A DNA stretch of 64,000 bases from Saliniradius amylolyticus (GCF_003143555.1 NZ_CP029347.1:1302001-1366000), one strand, 5' to 3'. Positions 8,375-17,964 are shown, counted from the stretch's first letter. Numbers and translations are program-made. The notes: generated from the sequence alone by a model not told the origin.

Positions 8375-8796
8375 AAGATCTTGCCTCTGAGCTGCTTTTT
8401 CTGCCCCTGTTGCTTTTTGTTCTCCAGTCGTCGGCGCTTGGCCGCTTTGGAAGGTTTAGTGGCTTTGCGCTTTTTCTCGGTTTTGGCGACGCTCTGAATC
8501 AGCTTCTGTAACCGCTGCAGCGCGTCTTCTCGATTTTGTTCCTGAGTGCGAAAGCTTTGGGCTTTTATCACTATTACCCCATCCTGAGTCAGACGCTGGT
8601 CTTTCAGTGCCAACAGGCGCTGCTGGTAGAACTCAGGCAATGACGAAGTGCGAATGTCGAAACGCAGGTGAATGGCGGTAGCCACTTTATTCACATTCTG
8701 GCCGCCGCTGCCCTGAGCCCGGATGGCGTTTAACTCGATTTCATGGAGCGGCAGCTGAACATTATTAGAGATAAACAGGCTGTTACTCTCGATCAT
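8371..8796 (-). CDS. arfB: Alternative ribosome-rescue factor ArfB (peptidyl-tRNA hydrolase)
   Basis: A 141-residue protein of the class I release-factor fold. It carries the catalytic GGQ (Gly31-Gly32-Gln33, in GSGGQNVNKVATAIHLRF) that hydrolyses peptidyl-tRNA, and a basic C-terminal tail (KKRKATKPSKAAKRRRLENKK) that in E. coli ArfB/YaeJ enters the empty mRNA channel. It rescues ribosomes stalled on non-stop mRNA. Length matches the E. coli protein (140). It lies 4 bp downstream of yciI and may be cotranscribed with yciB and yciI. Confidence 0.93.
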   Translation of the reverse strand: MIESNSLFISNNVQLPLHEIELNAIRAQGSGGQNVNKVATAIHLRFDIRTSSLPEFYQQRLLALKDQRLTQDGVIVIKAQSFRTQEQNREDALQRLQKLIQSVAKTEKKRKATKPSKAAKRRRLENKKQQGQKKQLRGKIF

Positions 8797-8800
8797 AGAA

Positions 8801-9100
8801 TCAGGGCAGAACCTTTTTATAGGGTTTCACGGTGGTTTGAGCGTAGACGCCGGCGGCTTTGTAGGGGTCGGCATCGGCCCATTGTCGGGCAGCTTCCAGA
8901 GATTCAAATTCGGCGACCACTAGTGAGCCGGTAAAGCCCGCTTCGCCGGGGTTCTCCGTATCAATGGCCGGACAGGGGCCAGCGATGAGTAAGCGACCCT
9001 GCTCCTTAAGCTGCTGCAGGCGGGCCAGATGAGCCTCACGAGTTTGCTTGCGCAGTGGCAGGCTGTTAGGTACGTCCTCCGATACAATCATATACCACAT
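8801..9100 (-). CDS. yciI: YciI family protein
   Basis: A 99-residue cytoplasmic protein of the YciI family, a dimeric ferredoxin-like fold. The N-terminal strand [10 protein letters not shown], the His-containing helix [22 protein letters not shown] and the PYKAAGVY block near the C-terminus are typical. YCII domains have a conserved His/Asp pair thought catalytic, but no reaction is known for the stand-alone form. Its ATG shares one base with the yciB stop, so it is coupled to yciB; the trp cluster also has yci neighbours in enterobacteria. Confidence 0.88.
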   Translation of the reverse strand: MWYMIVSEDVPNSLPLRKQTREAHLARLQQLKEQGRLLIAGPCPAIDTENPGEAGFTGSLVVAEFESLEAARQWADADPYKAAGVYAQTTVKPYKKVLP

Positions 9101-9651
9101 CAGTCGTTCTCCTTGGCAGGGGTGTCGACCTCGGTGACATGTTTTTGTACCGCCAGAATACTGGCAACACAGAAAAGCAGGGTGGCACCAGTCATGCCCC
9201 AGACCTTAAAGTTAACCCAGACTTCCTCACTGAACTGATAAGCCACGTACAGGTTGACCATGGCAGAGAGCAGAAAAAACAGGGCCCAACTGGTGTTCAG
9301 GCGATTCCATATACGCTCGGGCATGGCAATGGCTCCGCCCATCAAGCCTTTAATGGCCGGCTTTTTCATCCACTGACTGATCATCAGGCCCGCGAAGAAC
9401 ACCACATAGACGATGGTTGGCTTCCACATGATAAAGGTTTCGTCCCGGAGCCCGATTGTCAGGCCGCCGAACACCAGAATAATGGCTAAAAACAGCCACT
9501 GCTTTTTGGGAACTGACTTGGTCTTGGCAAAGGTGACCAAAATTTGCAGCACCATCATTGCCATCAGGGCTCCGGTGGCCCAGAAGATGCCTTCTATCTT
9601 GTACACCACAAAAAATACAATCAGAGGTAAAAATTCAAACAGTGCGGTCAT
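9100..9651 (-). CDS. yciB: Inner-membrane protein YciB (intracellular septation protein A homologue)
   Basis: A 183-residue integral membrane protein with five predicted hydrophobic segments. The start [19 protein letters not shown] and the internal [15 protein letters not shown] and [21 protein letters not shown] blocks match E. coli YciB and Shigella IspA. The family is linked to cell-envelope integrity and septation, probably through elongation and division proteins; its molecular function is unclear. ATG 9651 is preferred over an upstream TTG at 9681, which would add ten hydrophilic residues not seen in homologues. Confidence 0.88.
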   Translation of the reverse strand: MTALFEFLPLIVFFVVYKIEGIFWATGALMAMMVLQILVTFAKTKSVPKKQWLFLAIILVFGGLTIGLRDETFIMWKPTIVYVVFFAGLMISQWMKKPAIKGLMGGAIAMPERIWNRLNTSWALFFLLSAMVNLYVAYQFSEEVWVNFKVWGMTGATLLFCVASILAVQKHVTEVDTPAKEND

Positions 9652-9739
9652 CGTTACTTTTGTCTGGATATTTCGGGGCAATAGTAACGCTTTTTGCTAG
9701 GCTTTACAGCATTGTCAGCGTTAAGCAGGGAGAATAATA

Positions 9740-9979
9740 GTGAATAATCCAAAAGCGCCGTCCCGGTCTTTAGCCGGTCGCTATCTTTGGATCGGTGCCC
9801 TGGTGGGTTTTGTGCTGGGGGTTTTCTTTGGTTTTATTTACGGCAAGCACGTCAATGATCCCGGTTTAGGCTTACTGGCTGGTATTCTCTCAGGCACCGG
9901 CCTGGGGTTAATGAGCGGCGTGATTGTGGCTCAGGCTAAGCGGGTGAGGCAAGAGCGCGAATCTCAGAGTAAAGAGTGA
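9740..9979 (+). CDS. Small glycine-rich membrane protein
   Basis: A 79-residue protein with two hydrophobic, glycine-rich segments (IGALVGFVLGVFFGFIYG and LGLLAGILSGTGLGLMSGVIVA) separated by a short polar turn, ending in a charged tail. The repeated G-x3-G spacing resembles a glycine zipper that packs helices in membranes. It starts with GTG at 9740 behind a strong AGGGAG site at 9727-9732. I do not recognise a named family. It is convergent with trpA. Confidence 0.65.
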   Translation: MNNPKAPSRSLAGRYLWIGALVGFVLGVFFGFIYGKHVNDPGLGLLAGILSGTGLGLMSGVIVAQAKRVRQERESQSKE

Positions 9980-9994
9980 CGCCCCGCAGGGCGT
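9977..9994. terminator. Hairpin between the small membrane protein gene and trpA
   Basis: A perfect 7-bp stem GACGCCC / GGGCGTC with a CGCA loop lies at the convergent junction and overlaps the stop codon of the plus-strand gene. No clear T run follows on either side, so it is at best a weak or Rho-assisted terminator for the trp operon. Confidence 0.4.
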
Positions 9995-10002
9995 CGCTGC
10001 GG

Positions 10003-10809
10003 TTACATTTGTGTGGCTGTCTTCATGGAGCGAACAAAGGCTGTCAGTTCGCCCAGCATGGTGGCTTTATCCCCGAGATGCTGCTCAATAAGCTTAACCG
10101 TGGCCGAACCGGCAATGGCGCCGGCCGCGCCTGCCTGGATGGCGTCTTTCACCTGCTCTGGCTTGGAAATGCCAAACCCGAGAATGGGGGGCGCAGCATT
10201 AAAACGTTGCAGGTTCTCGACCAGGTCCTTGGCTGGCATGGTGGCGGCGGTTTCGGTGCCTGTTACTCCGGCTCTGCCCAGCAGGTAGGTATAGCCTTCG
10301 GACTGGGCGCCGATCTTCTCTAATGTTGCTTCACTGGCATTAGGTGGGGCGATTAGGATCTGCTGAATACCATGACTTCTGGCCTGCTCTTGAAAGCGTG
10401 CCGCTTCTTTCAGGGGCACATCGGCGATCAGAACCGAGTCTACTCCCGCTTCGGCAGCCCTGGCATAAAACTGATCAATGCCAGGCGCCAGCACCAGATT
10501 GCTGTACAGTAACAGGCCGATAGGAATGTCCGGGTGTTGTTCGCGCACCCTGGCGATAAGGTTTAAACAATCGCTCGGTTTGGCGTTATGCTCTAAAGCA
10601 CGCAGGGCCGCTTTTTGAATGGTGGGGCCGTCGGCCACTGGGTCTGAGAACGGGATGCCCAGCTCCAACGCGTCGGCGCCACCGTCGATAAGGGCGTTGA
10701 TGATCTCAAGGCTGGTCTCGAGATCCGGGTCGCCTACCATCACAAAGGGCACAAACGCACCTTGATTGGCCGCTTCCAGTCGTTCAAACATTGCTTGGTA
10801 TCGCGCCAT
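10003..10809 (-). CDS. trpA: Tryptophan synthase alpha chain
   Basis: A 268-residue TIM-barrel enzyme that cleaves indole-3-glycerol phosphate to indole and glyceraldehyde-3-phosphate, passing indole through a tunnel to TrpB. The catalytic Glu and Asp sit in GGADALELGIPFSDPVADG, and the phosphate-binding loop includes GFGISKPEQV. Length equals E. coli TrpA (268). ATG 10809 is chosen as the start of MARYQAMFERL, one base after the trpB stop, giving coupled translation. It is the last gene of the operon. Confidence 0.96.
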   Translation of the reverse strand: MARYQAMFERLEAANQGAFVPFVMVGDPDLETSLEIINALIDGGADALELGIPFSDPVADGPTIQKAALRALEHNAKPSDCLNLIARVREQHPDIPIGLLLYSNLVLAPGIDQFYARAAEAGVDSVLIADVPLKEAARFQEQARSHGIQQILIAPPNASEATLEKIGAQSEGYTYLLGRAGVTGTETAATMPAKDLVENLQRFNAAPPILGFGISKPEQVKDAIQAGAAGAIAGSATVKLIEQHLGDKATMLGELTAFVRSMKTATQM

Positions 10810-10810
10810 C

Positions 10811-11992
10811 TTACTGCTCTCCTTCCAGGATTTGGTGGACATGGGCCAGGTCTTTGTCGCCGCGACCGGACAGGTTGACCACGATGATGGTGTCGTCTTC
10901 GGCTTCATCGGCCATATTCAGGGCATGGGCCAGGGCGTGGGAGGACTCCAGCGCCGGAATAATGCCTTCCTTACGGGCCAATAGCTTAAAGGCATTTAGG
11001 GCTTCTTCATCGGTGACGGACTCATAGCTTGCCCGACCAATGTCGTTCAGGTAAGCGTGCTGAGGACCCACCGCCGGATAATCCAGCCCGGCCGAGACCG
11101 AGTAGGACTCTTCAATCTGGCCTTCCTCGGTTTGCATAATGTAGCTGTAAGCCCCGTGTAAGATACCTTTAGTGCCGTTGGCAATGGCCGCGCCATGCTC
11201 GTGGCTGTGCAGCCCCTTACCGGCCGGCTCGACGCCAATTAGTTTGACCTCGGGAGTGTCGATAAAGTCGGCGAAAATGCCGATGGCGTTGGAGCCACCG
11301 CCGACACAGGCAACAATGGAATCGGGCAGGCGACCTTCTTTTTCCAGGATTTGCTCCCTTACTTCCTCGCCGATCATACGGTGAAACTCACGCACAATGG
11401 TGGGGAAAGGGTGCGGTCCGGCAGCGGTACCAAGCAGGTAGTGGGCCTTGTCATAGGTGGCGGACCAGTCGCGCATGGCCTCATTCACCGCGTCCTTCAA
11501 GGTACCGGAGCCTGATTCCACCGGGATCACTTCCGCCCCCATCAGGCGCATACGAAATACATTGGGCGCCTGGCGTTCGACGTCTTTGGCGCCCATATAA
11601 ATCCGGGCTTTGAGCCCCAGCAGTGCGCACGCCAGAGCCGTGGCGGTACCATGCTGACCGGCGCCGGTCTCAGCGATCACTTCTGTCTTGCCCATGCGCT
11701 TGGTGAGCAGCGCCTGACCCAGAACCTGATTGGTTTTATGAGCGCCGCCATGCAGCAGATCTTCCCGTTTCAGGTACAGCTTTACCTTAGGGTTTTTCAC
11801 CAGATTACGGGTCAGAGTGAGCGCCGTCGGGCGACCGGCGTAGTCTTTTAACAGGCTCATAAACTCCTGTTTAAAGCCTTCATCGTTTTGGGCCTCCTCG
11901 AAGGCCTCGGCCAGCTGGTCCAGTGCCGGCACCAGCAACTCGGGCACATAGGTGCCACCATAATCGCCGAATTTTCCTGTGTTATCAGTCAT
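10811..11992 (-). CDS. trpB: Tryptophan synthase beta chain
   Basis: A 393-residue pyridoxal-phosphate enzyme that condenses indole with L-serine to give tryptophan in the alpha2-beta2 complex. The cofactor lysine is Lys86 in [14 protein letters not shown]; the phosphate-binding glycine loop GGGSNAIG and the sequence [12 protein letters not shown] around the catalytic Glu are intact. It is close to E. coli TrpB in length (397). Its ATG overlaps the trpCF stop by one base and its stop sits one base before trpA, as expected for a tightly coupled trp operon. Confidence 0.97.
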   Translation of the reverse strand: MTDNTGKFGDYGGTYVPELLVPALDQLAEAFEEAQNDEGFKQEFMSLLKDYAGRPTALTLTRNLVKNPKVKLYLKREDLLHGGAHKTNQVLGQALLTKRMGKTEVIAETGAGQHGTATALACALLGLKARIYMGAKDVERQAPNVFRMRLMGAEVIPVESGSGTLKDAVNEAMRDWSATYDKAHYLLGTAAGPHPFPTIVREFHRMIGEEVREQILEKEGRLPDSIVACVGGGSNAIGIFADFIDTPEVKLIGVEPAGKGLHSHEHGAAIANGTKGILHGAYSYIMQTEEGQIEESYSVSAGLDYPAVGPQHAYLNDIGRASYESVTDEEALNAFKLLARKEGIIPALESSHALAHALNMADEAEDDTIIVVNLSGRGDKDLAHVHQILEGEQ

Positions 11993-13365
11993 CAGTAATC
12001 CCGTAATTGGTTAAAAAGTTGTTTGATCTTGTCGGCATCTTTGATGCCCGGAGCGCTTTCGACGCCGGAATTGGCATCCAGCCCGCCTAAACCTGTGCGG
12101 CGTGCCTGTTTGATATTCTCCGGACTCAGTCCGCCCGCCAGCCAGTAACCGGACTTATCAACGAGCCCTTCCAGCAACGACCAGTCGAAGGACTGGCCGG
12201 TGCCGCCTTTATCCTTGCCCACCTGACAGTCCAGCAGGTAGTGGTCCACCTTAGGGTGGTCCATCTCAGGCAGGCTGTTTTTAACGCCGACGGCCCGCCA
12301 GACCTGACAGTTGTCGGGCAGGGCGGCGCGCAGCTGGTCGATGTATGTATGGTCCTCATCGCCGTGCAATTGTACCGCCACCAGTGACAACTGACGGGCC
12401 GTATCCGCAACGGTTTCGATGGCTTCATTCACAAACACCCCCACATAATTAAAGGGCACGGCATCGACGATGGCCTGAGCCTGCTCAAGCGTCACGCAGC
12501 GGGATGACTTTCGAGCGAAAATCAGTCCGCCATAGCTGGCACCAGACTGGGCCACGGCTTTGGTATCCTCAATGCGCGTGAGCCCACAGACTTTTACCTT
12601 CCCCAGCACCAGCTGGCGCACGGCTTTAGGCAGATCGTGCTGGGCCATCAGGGCGCTGCCCACCAAAAAACCGTCCGCATGCGGTGCCAGACGCTGCACA
12701 TCCTCATGGGTATAGATGCCCGATTCGGAAATCACTACCGCCTCTTCTGACAACAGAGGAGCCAGGCGCTCGGTAGCGGCCAGATCGGTGCTGAGATCCC
12801 GCAGGTTGCGGTTGTTAATGCCGATGATTTTGGCCTTTAACTGGCAGGCCCGCTCGGCTTCTTGTTCGTTACTGACTTCGGTCAGAATATCCAGCTCCAG
12901 CTCATTGGCCACCGCCTCTAACTGCTTATATTCGTCGTCGCTGAGTACCGACAGCATCAGCAAGATGGCATCGGCGCCATAGTAGCGGGCCAGGTATACC
13001 TGATACGGGTCAACAAAGAAGTCTTTATTCAACACCGGCTGGCTGACACGTTCGGTCACATACTGCAGATATTCATAGCGACCCTGAAAGTATTTCTCGT
13101 CGGTTAGCACTGAGATGCCGGCCGCGTAAGGGGTGTAGGCGGCGAGGATCTCGTCCAGATCAAACCGCTCGCGAATCAGTCCTTTGGAAGGTGAAGCCTT
13201 CTTGCATTCCAGGATAAAGCCGGTGTTCGGTGCACTTAAAGCCCGATACAGGCTCTTTTTTGAGGGAGTCAGCGTACGCTGAAACTCACTCAGAGGTAAC
13301 GCCTGCTTACGGGCTGTTAATTCCTGGCGCTTATCGGCAACAATCCGGGCAAGCACATTATCCAT
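11992..13365 (-). CDS. trpCF: Bifunctional indole-3-glycerol phosphate synthase / phosphoribosylanthranilate isomerase
   Basis: A 457-residue fusion of two TIM barrels catalysing consecutive steps from phosphoribosylanthranilate to indole-3-glycerol phosphate. The TrpC half (about residues 1-255) has [13 protein letters not shown] with the catalytic lysine and the [10 protein letters not shown] block. The TrpF half (about 257-457) opens with [13 protein letters not shown], containing the general-base Cys, and ends with [10 protein letters not shown] bearing the general-acid Asp. The fused form is usual in gammaproteobacteria such as E. coli. It overlaps trpD by eight bases. Confidence 0.96.
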   Translation of the reverse strand: MDNVLARIVADKRQELTARKQALPLSEFQRTLTPSKKSLYRALSAPNTGFILECKKASPSKGLIRERFDLDEILAAYTPYAAGISVLTDEKYFQGRYEYLQYVTERVSQPVLNKDFFVDPYQVYLARYYGADAILLMLSVLSDDEYKQLEAVANELELDILTEVSNEQEAERACQLKAKIIGINNRNLRDLSTDLAATERLAPLLSEEAVVISESGIYTHEDVQRLAPHADGFLVGSALMAQHDLPKAVRQLVLGKVKVCGLTRIEDTKAVAQSGASYGGLIFARKSSRCVTLEQAQAIVDAVPFNYVGVFVNEAIETVADTARQLSLVAVQLHGDEDHTYIDQLRAALPDNCQVWRAVGVKNSLPEMDHPKVDHYLLDCQVGKDKGGTGQSFDWSLLEGLVDKSGYWLAGGLSPENIKQARRTGLGGLDANSGVESAPGIKDADKIKQLFNQLRDY

Positions 13366-14377
13366 GAGTGGCCTCCTGACTCAGTCGACTGGCTTGTTCA
13401 ATGGTTTCGATTGCCCGGCCCGATCGGATCACCGCCAGCGCCTGTTCGGCTCCGTGTTTAAAGGTTTCGGCTAAGCCAAGCAGTTTCAGTAGCGCGCCGG
13501 TGTTGATGGCGACGGCGGTTTCGTGGGCTGGCTGGCCCTGACCATTGAGCAGCGCCTCAATGAGGGTTTTATTCTCCTCTGGTTCGCCGCCTTTAATGGC
13601 GCTAATGGGGGATTCGGTCAGGCCAAAATCCGCCGGGCTGAGCTGATATTCACGGATCTCCCCTTGATCCAACTCAGCCACCTGCGAAGGGCCATGCAGT
13701 GCAAATTCATCCAGGCCGCTGCCATGCACCACCAGTGCCTTGGTATAGCCCAGTAGTTTCAGGGTTTCGGCAAAGGGCCGCACCAGTTCAGGCAGATACA
13801 CCCCTACCAACATATGGCTGGGACGGGCCGGATTGGCCAACGGCCCTAACAGGTTGAACAGGGTACGGGTTTTGAGCGCCTGACGCACCGGCATCGCATG
13901 GCGAATGCCGGCATGATAGTTGGGCGCAAATAAGAAGCACAGGCCGGTTTGCTCCAGGCAGTTGGCGGCAGTGTCTGGGGACATCATCAATTCCATGCCG
14001 AAAGACTCAAACAGGTCTGCCGAACCGGATTTGCTGGACACGCTGCGATTGCCGTGTTTGGCCACCTTAGCGCCACAGGCCGCCGCCACAATCGCGCTGG
14101 CCGAGGAGATATTAATGGTGTTGTGACCATCGCCGCCGGTACCGACGATATCGGCAAAAGGCGTGTCGACCTCAGGAAAGGGCCTGGCATTATCGATTAG
14201 CGCCGATACGGCCCCGGCTATCTCCTCCGGGGTTTCGCCGCGCATCTTTAATGCGGTGAGTGCGGAAGCCAGTACCACCGGCTCCACATCGCCTTTCACT
14301 ACGGCATCAAAAAAACGCCGCGTATCGGCCTGAGACAAGGCTTTGCCGTCGTATAAGGTATCTAGTATGTCTTGCAC
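13358..14377 (-). CDS. trpD: Anthranilate phosphoribosyltransferase
   Basis: A 339-residue enzyme transferring phosphoribose from PRPP to anthranilate. The PRPP-binding signature [17 protein letters not shown] is near residue 80, followed by [19 protein letters not shown], which holds substrate-binding residues. The [28 protein letters not shown] block is also typical. TrpG and TrpD are separate proteins here, unlike the TrpGD fusion of E. coli. The start overlaps trpG by 16 bases. Confidence 0.95.
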   Translation of the reverse strand: MQDILDTLYDGKALSQADTRRFFDAVVKGDVEPVVLASALTALKMRGETPEEIAGAVSALIDNARPFPEVDTPFADIVGTGGDGHNTINISSASAIVAAACGAKVAKHGNRSVSSKSGSADLFESFGMELMMSPDTAANCLEQTGLCFLFAPNYHAGIRHAMPVRQALKTRTLFNLLGPLANPARPSHMLVGVYLPELVRPFAETLKLLGYTKALVVHGSGLDEFALHGPSQVAELDQGEIREYQLSPADFGLTESPISAIKGGEPEENKTLIEALLNGQGQPAHETAVAINTGALLKLLGLAETFKHGAEQALAVIRSGRAIETIEQASRLSQEATHG

Positions 14378-14967
14378 GACGCATCTCCTAGAAAGTGAAT
14401 GCTCTGGGTCAACAACTGGCTGCCCAGTGACGTTAAAATGGATTCGGGGTGAAACTGAAAGCCCAGCATCTGCTGCTCCTGGTGATACACCGCCATGGGC
14501 AACTGGTTAAATTCGGCCAACACGTCCAGCGAGTCGGGTACCGAGTGCGCCACCAGAGAATGGTAGCGTGCCACCGGTAATGGGTTGGGTAGATCGCTGA
14601 ACATCTTATCGCCGCAGTGCTCGATGGCCGAAGACTTTCCATGCATCACGGTATCGGCCCGGCCCACTGTGCCGCCAAAATGCTCCACAATGGCCTGATG
14701 GCCTAAGCAGATCCCCAGCACTGGGAAACGCCCGGCCACCTTATTTAACAGTTCAGGCACACAGCCGGCATCGGCCGGTGCGCCGGGGCCTGGCGAGAGC
14801 ATCAACAGCGGCGGAGTGGGGCTTCGCTCCAGCTGTTTCAGGATAAAATCGGCACTTTGCTGGTTACGATAGACGGTCAGCTCAAAGCCCATGCAGCGCA
14901 TTTCATCTACCAGGTTGTAGGTAAAGGAGTCAAAGTTATCCACCAGAATAATACGCTTATCAGCCAT
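14362..14967 (-). CDS. trpG: Anthranilate synthase glutamine amidotransferase component
   Basis: A 201-residue class I glutamine amidotransferase supplying ammonia to TrpE. The nucleophile Cys lies in [11 protein letters not shown], the oxyanion loop is MLSPGPGAP, and the catalytic His-x-Glu is in [12 protein letters not shown] 14967 is preferred to the ATG two codons upstream because the GGAG site is then seven bases away. The gene overlaps the trpE end by eight bases. It is a stand-alone TrpG rather than the N-terminal half of a TrpGD fusion. Confidence 0.95.
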   Translation of the reverse strand: MADKRIILVDNFDSFTYNLVDEMRCMGFELTVYRNQQSADFILKQLERSPTPPLLMLSPGPGAPADAGCVPELLNKVAGRFPVLGICLGHQAIVEHFGGTVGRADTVMHGKSSAIEHCGDKMFSDLPNPLPVARYHSLVAHSVPDSLDVLAEFNQLPMAVYHQEQQMLGFQFHPESILTSLGSQLLTQSIHFLGDASCKTY

Positions 14968-16561
14968 GATCATTCTCCTTGATAGGGCATTGGTGGGCGT
15001 CGATCACCGCACGGATCACCGCCTGAGCCTTGCCACGGGTTTCATCCGCCTCTGACTGAGGCTCGGAGTCAAATACCACCCCGGCGCCTGCCTGAATATA
15101 GGCGGTCTGATTTTTGACAAAGGCCGAGCGAATCACGATACAGGTATCCAGATCGCCGTGGCCATTCATATAGCCTACGGCGCCGCCGTAGCTGCCCCGG
15201 CGTTCCCCCTCCACCTCACGAATCAGCCGGGCTGCCATCACTTTTGGTGCGCCCACCAGAGTGCCCATGTTCATGCAGGCCTGATAAGCGTGCAGCGCAT
15301 CCAGGTCGCTGCGTAAGGTGCCCACAACACGCGATACCAGGTGCATTACGTGAGAATAGCGGTCGACCTTGAGCAGATCTTTGACATAACGGCTACCCGG
15401 CTCGCTGACCCGGGCTATATCGTTACGGGCCAGATCCACCAACATCAGGTGCTCGGCTTTTTCTTTGTCGTCTTCGCGTAGGTTAAGCTCAATGCGGCTG
15501 TCCAGATCTCTATTGATACTGCCATCGTGGTTAAAGCCTCGTGGACGGGTTCCGGCGATGGGGTACACCTCCACCTCGCGGTTGCTCTGAGTGTACTTAA
15601 GCGCCGACTCTGGCGAGGCACCGAAGATGGTGAAGTCCTGATCCTGCAGGTAGAACATGTAGGGACTGGGGTTTTGTTGCTTAAGCCTGGCGTAGGCCAG
15701 GTAAGCATCGGGGCAGGGCAGGGAGAAGGTGCGCGAGGGCACCACCTGAAAAATATCCCCGGCCAGGATATGTTCTTTAAGATTCAGCACATCCTGTTTG
15801 AATTCTGCATCGGATTTACTCACCTTCAGTGACTCGGCACTGACTGAAGCCGTGGGCGCTGTCGGTTCGGGCAGATTCTCACCTAAGGCCTGATAAAGCT
15901 GCTCCACACGCTGACTGACGGCGAAATAATGATTGGCGACCTGCTCGCCGCTAAATACGCTGCCGATAATCTGGCTGCTGCGGGATTGGTGGTCTACCAA
16001 TATCAGGGTCTCGGCCAGATAAAACACAAAGTCCGGGCAGTCGTTATCGCCGTCGGGTACCTCCGGCAAAGGCTCGAAACCGGCCAGTAAGTCATAGGCG
16101 AACACCCCGCCCAGAAACACTGCCTGAGGATGGTCGCGCAATGGCGTTAGTCTCTGCACGCAGGCTCTTAAGCTGTCGAATACCGAGTGAGCTTTTAAAC
16201 GCGCGTCTTCATCCAGCTCGGCATCGGCGGGCGGGTAGGTCAGCGTTAATTGGGTAAGGCCTTGTTCACTCACTTCGGCACCGCTGTATTCGGCCAGTAC
16301 CGGCAGTACCGCCTGGCCGTTATCGGTGAGCGCTACGGCATTCACCTGATGACCCCGGCACTCAAGACGTACGGCGGCGTCGGTGAGGATCAGGCTCTTT
16401 AAGTTGTCCTTGCTGTCGATCTCGGCCGACTCTAACAGCAGGGTATTGCCCCGCTCCCGACACAGATGCTGATAGAGTGCCAAGGGGTCGGGCTGGTAGG
16501 GGGCGTCTTTAATCAGACTCTCCACCTGTCCGGGTTGTTGGCTAAGTTGAGTTAAGCTCAT
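14960..16561 (-). CDS. trpE: Anthranilate synthase component I
   Basis: A 533-residue chorismate-utilising enzyme that makes anthranilate from chorismate with ammonia from TrpG. The N-terminal region carries LLLESAEI, matching the LLES element that binds feedback-inhibitory tryptophan. The C-terminal catalytic part has IFGASPESALKY, the PIAGTRPRG motif, and a Mg-binding acidic block near HLMLVDLARND and GAGVVFDSEP. It is the first structural gene of the operon and starts 23 bp after the attenuator hairpin. Confidence 0.96.
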   Translation of the reverse strand: MSLTQLSQQPGQVESLIKDAPYQPDPLALYQHLCRERGNTLLLESAEIDSKDNLKSLILTDAAVRLECRGHQVNAVALTDNGQAVLPVLAEYSGAEVSEQGLTQLTLTYPPADAELDEDARLKAHSVFDSLRACVQRLTPLRDHPQAVFLGGVFAYDLLAGFEPLPEVPDGDNDCPDFVFYLAETLILVDHQSRSSQIIGSVFSGEQVANHYFAVSQRVEQLYQALGENLPEPTAPTASVSAESLKVSKSDAEFKQDVLNLKEHILAGDIFQVVPSRTFSLPCPDAYLAYARLKQQNPSPYMFYLQDQDFTIFGASPESALKYTQSNREVEVYPIAGTRPRGFNHDGSINRDLDSRIELNLREDDKEKAEHLMLVDLARNDIARVSEPGSRYVKDLLKVDRYSHVMHLVSRVVGTLRSDLDALHAYQACMNMGTLVGAPKVMAARLIREVEGERRGSYGGAVGYMNGHGDLDTCIVIRSAFVKNQTAYIQAGAGVVFDSEPQSEADETRGKAQAVIRAVIDAHQCPIKENDHG

Positions 16562-16583
16562 AAATTATCCATGGTTAAAAACG

Positions 16584-16611
16584 AAAAAGGCCCGCGAAGT
16601 GCGGGCCTTTT
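16584..16611 (-). terminator. trp operon attenuator (terminator hairpin)
   Basis: Read on the minus strand, GGCCCGC and GCGGGCC form a strong stem with an ACTTC loop, followed by a TTTTT run: a Rho-independent terminator between the leader peptide and trpE. The competing antiterminator is visible: a GCGGGC segment about 40 bases upstream (near 16645-16650) can pair with the terminator's GCCCGC, and CCCG overlapping the leader stop can pair with that segment in turn. This is the classical ribosome-controlled switch. Confidence 0.9.
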
Positions 16612-16649
16612 CTCTGGAATTTTTCCAGGCACAAAAGCGCATAGCCCGC

Positions 16650-16712
16650 TTAGTTCGGGTTATGCCACCACCAGATAGTGTTCAGTGTGTGAAAAGACTG
16701 TTGTGCTCTCAT
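16650..16712 (-). CDS. trpL: trp operon leader peptide
   Basis: A 20-codon ORF with ATG at 16712 encodes MRAQQSFHTLNTIWWWHNPN, containing three consecutive Trp codons (residues 14-16). Its stop falls inside the first segment of the attenuator structure, so ribosome stalling at the Trp codons would free the antiterminator and allow transcription of trpE-G-D-CF-B-A. Too short for normal gene callers, but the Trp run, position and downstream hairpin make it secure. Confidence 0.92.
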   Translation of the reverse strand: MRAQQSFHTLNTIWWWHNPN

Positions 16713-16763
16713 AAATCGTTCAATGCTTTCATTGGTTTTGTTCGAGAATCAGCGTCGCTGTTC

Positions 16764-16792
16764 TGTATAATGTGCCTATAGAAGAAACCAAA
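16764..16792 (-). promoter_or_regulatory. Putative trp operon promoter
   Basis: On the minus strand TTGGTT (16787-16792) and TATACA (16764-16769) are spaced by 17 bp, about 50 bases before the leader peptide ATG. No clear TrpR operator palindrome (ACTAGTT type) was seen. It is the best sigma-70-like pair between the leader and the neighbouring inverted-repeat element. Confidence 0.45.
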
Positions 16793-16848
16793 TTGAAGCC
16801 TAAGTCAACCAATGTGCTTATGGCAAAAGTGAATAAACCATAGTGTTG

Positions 16849-17113
16849 GGGTCTGTTTATCTTTCATAAACGCGCTCTGCTGGAGGCTATTTTTTCATCC
16901 AGCAAGGCAGAGGGAGTGAAGTTTAGTGGACCTAAATAAGCGACTGATAACGCCGCTGGATGAGAAAATGGCCCCAGCCCCTTGGGTTGAGGCTAAAAAA
17001 GCGTCACGCTAGGTTACTCGTGGCTCGTTTAGATGGCTAAACCACGCCACTCGCGCCTTGATTGACACTTTTTTCGCTCTCAACAGAGACGAAGATGAGA
17101 GATAAACAGACCC
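16849..17113. mobile_element. 265-bp element with 19-bp terminal inverted repeats (MITE-like)
   Basis: The left end GGGTCTGTTTATCTTTCAT (16849-16867) and the right end, ATGAGAGATAAACAGACCC (17095-17113), are inverted repeats matching at 18 of 19 positions. The 227 bp between them contains no intact ORF but does contain a second, weaker inverted pair (TTTTCATCCAGC near 16892 and GCTGGATGAGAAAA near 16961). This is the structure of a non-autonomous insertion element. No target-site duplication is evident, so either the element is old or its true ends differ slightly. Its right end supplies the ATG used for rnm. Confidence 0.65.
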
Positions 17114-17952
17114 TAATGAAAATCGATCTGCACAGTCACACCCACTATTCCGATGGCAGTTTATCGCCTGAGGAATTGGTGCTTCGGGCCCATAATCATC
17201 AGCTGGATGTGCTGGCCATTACCGATCATGATTCGACCGCTGGCCTGGAAGAGGCTCAGGCATGTCAGGCCGGGCAAAAACGATCATTACAGCTGATTCC
17301 AGGGGTGGAAATTTCCACCCGCTGGCATGGGTTTGATATTCATGTATTAGGGCTGAATATCGATCCGGCCCATCCGGTTTTAACTCAGCGGCTGGCCGAG
17401 CAAAGTGAGCGGCGTGATGAGCGGGCGCAAAAAATCGGTGAGAAGCTGGCTAAAATGGGCTTTGAGTCGGTGTATGAAGATGCGGTGCGACTGGCCGGAG
17501 TGGGGCAGGTGACCCGGGCCCATTTTGCCCGGGCGCTCATTAACGCCGGTATTGTCAGTGACTTTGATGCCGCCTTTCGCCGTTATTTAGGCAAGGGGAA
17601 ACGAGCTCATGTGACCCCCCAGTGGCCGGAGATCCCTGAGGCCATTGACTGGATCCACGCCGCCGGTGGCGATGCGGTGCTGGCTCATCCGGCCCGCTAT
17701 GACCTTAGCGCCAAGTGGCTGCGCCGACTGATCGTGTATTTTAAAGACTGTGGCGGCGATGGCCTGGAGGTATTGCATCCGGGCCTGTCGCCGGATCGGC
17801 GTCGACAGATGGCCAGCTATGCCCGCGAATATGATCTTAAAGCCTCGGCCGGCTCGGACTTTCATCATCCGTCGCGCTGGACGGAGCTGGGCAAAAACCT
17901 TTCGTTTGCCGAAGACCTTGTGCCAATATGGCAGAATTGGTCCATCAATTAA
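17095..17952 (+). CDS. rnm: 5'-3' exoribonuclease / 3',5'-nucleoside bisphosphate phosphatase, RNase AM
   Basis: A 285-residue PHP-domain metal hydrolase (TrpH/YciV). In E. coli RNase AM trims 5' ends of rRNA and other RNAs and hydrolyses 3',5'-nucleotides. Metal-binding motifs are present: DLHSHTHYSDG near the start, ITDHDSTAG, the GVEIS Glu, the VLAHPARYD His and SDFHHPS at the end. ATG 17095 gives nine residues before the DLHSH motif, as in E. coli. However, these first codons lie in the right inverted repeat of the upstream element, so the original start may be ATG 17116. It is adjacent to trp and upstream of yciO, as in enterobacteria. Confidence 0.88.
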   Translation: MRDKQTLMKIDLHSHTHYSDGSLSPEELVLRAHNHQLDVLAITDHDSTAGLEEAQACQAGQKRSLQLIPGVEISTRWHGFDIHVLGLNIDPAHPVLTQRLAEQSERRDERAQKIGEKLAKMGFESVYEDAVRLAGVGQVTRAHFARALINAGIVSDFDAAFRRYLGKGKRAHVTPQWPEIPEAIDWIHAAGGDAVLAHPARYDLSAKWLRRLIVYFKDCGGDGLEVLHPGLSPDRRRQMASYAREYDLKASAGSDFHHPSRWTELGKNLSFAEDLVPIWQNWSIN

Positions 17953-17964
17953 TTGGAGGTATTG

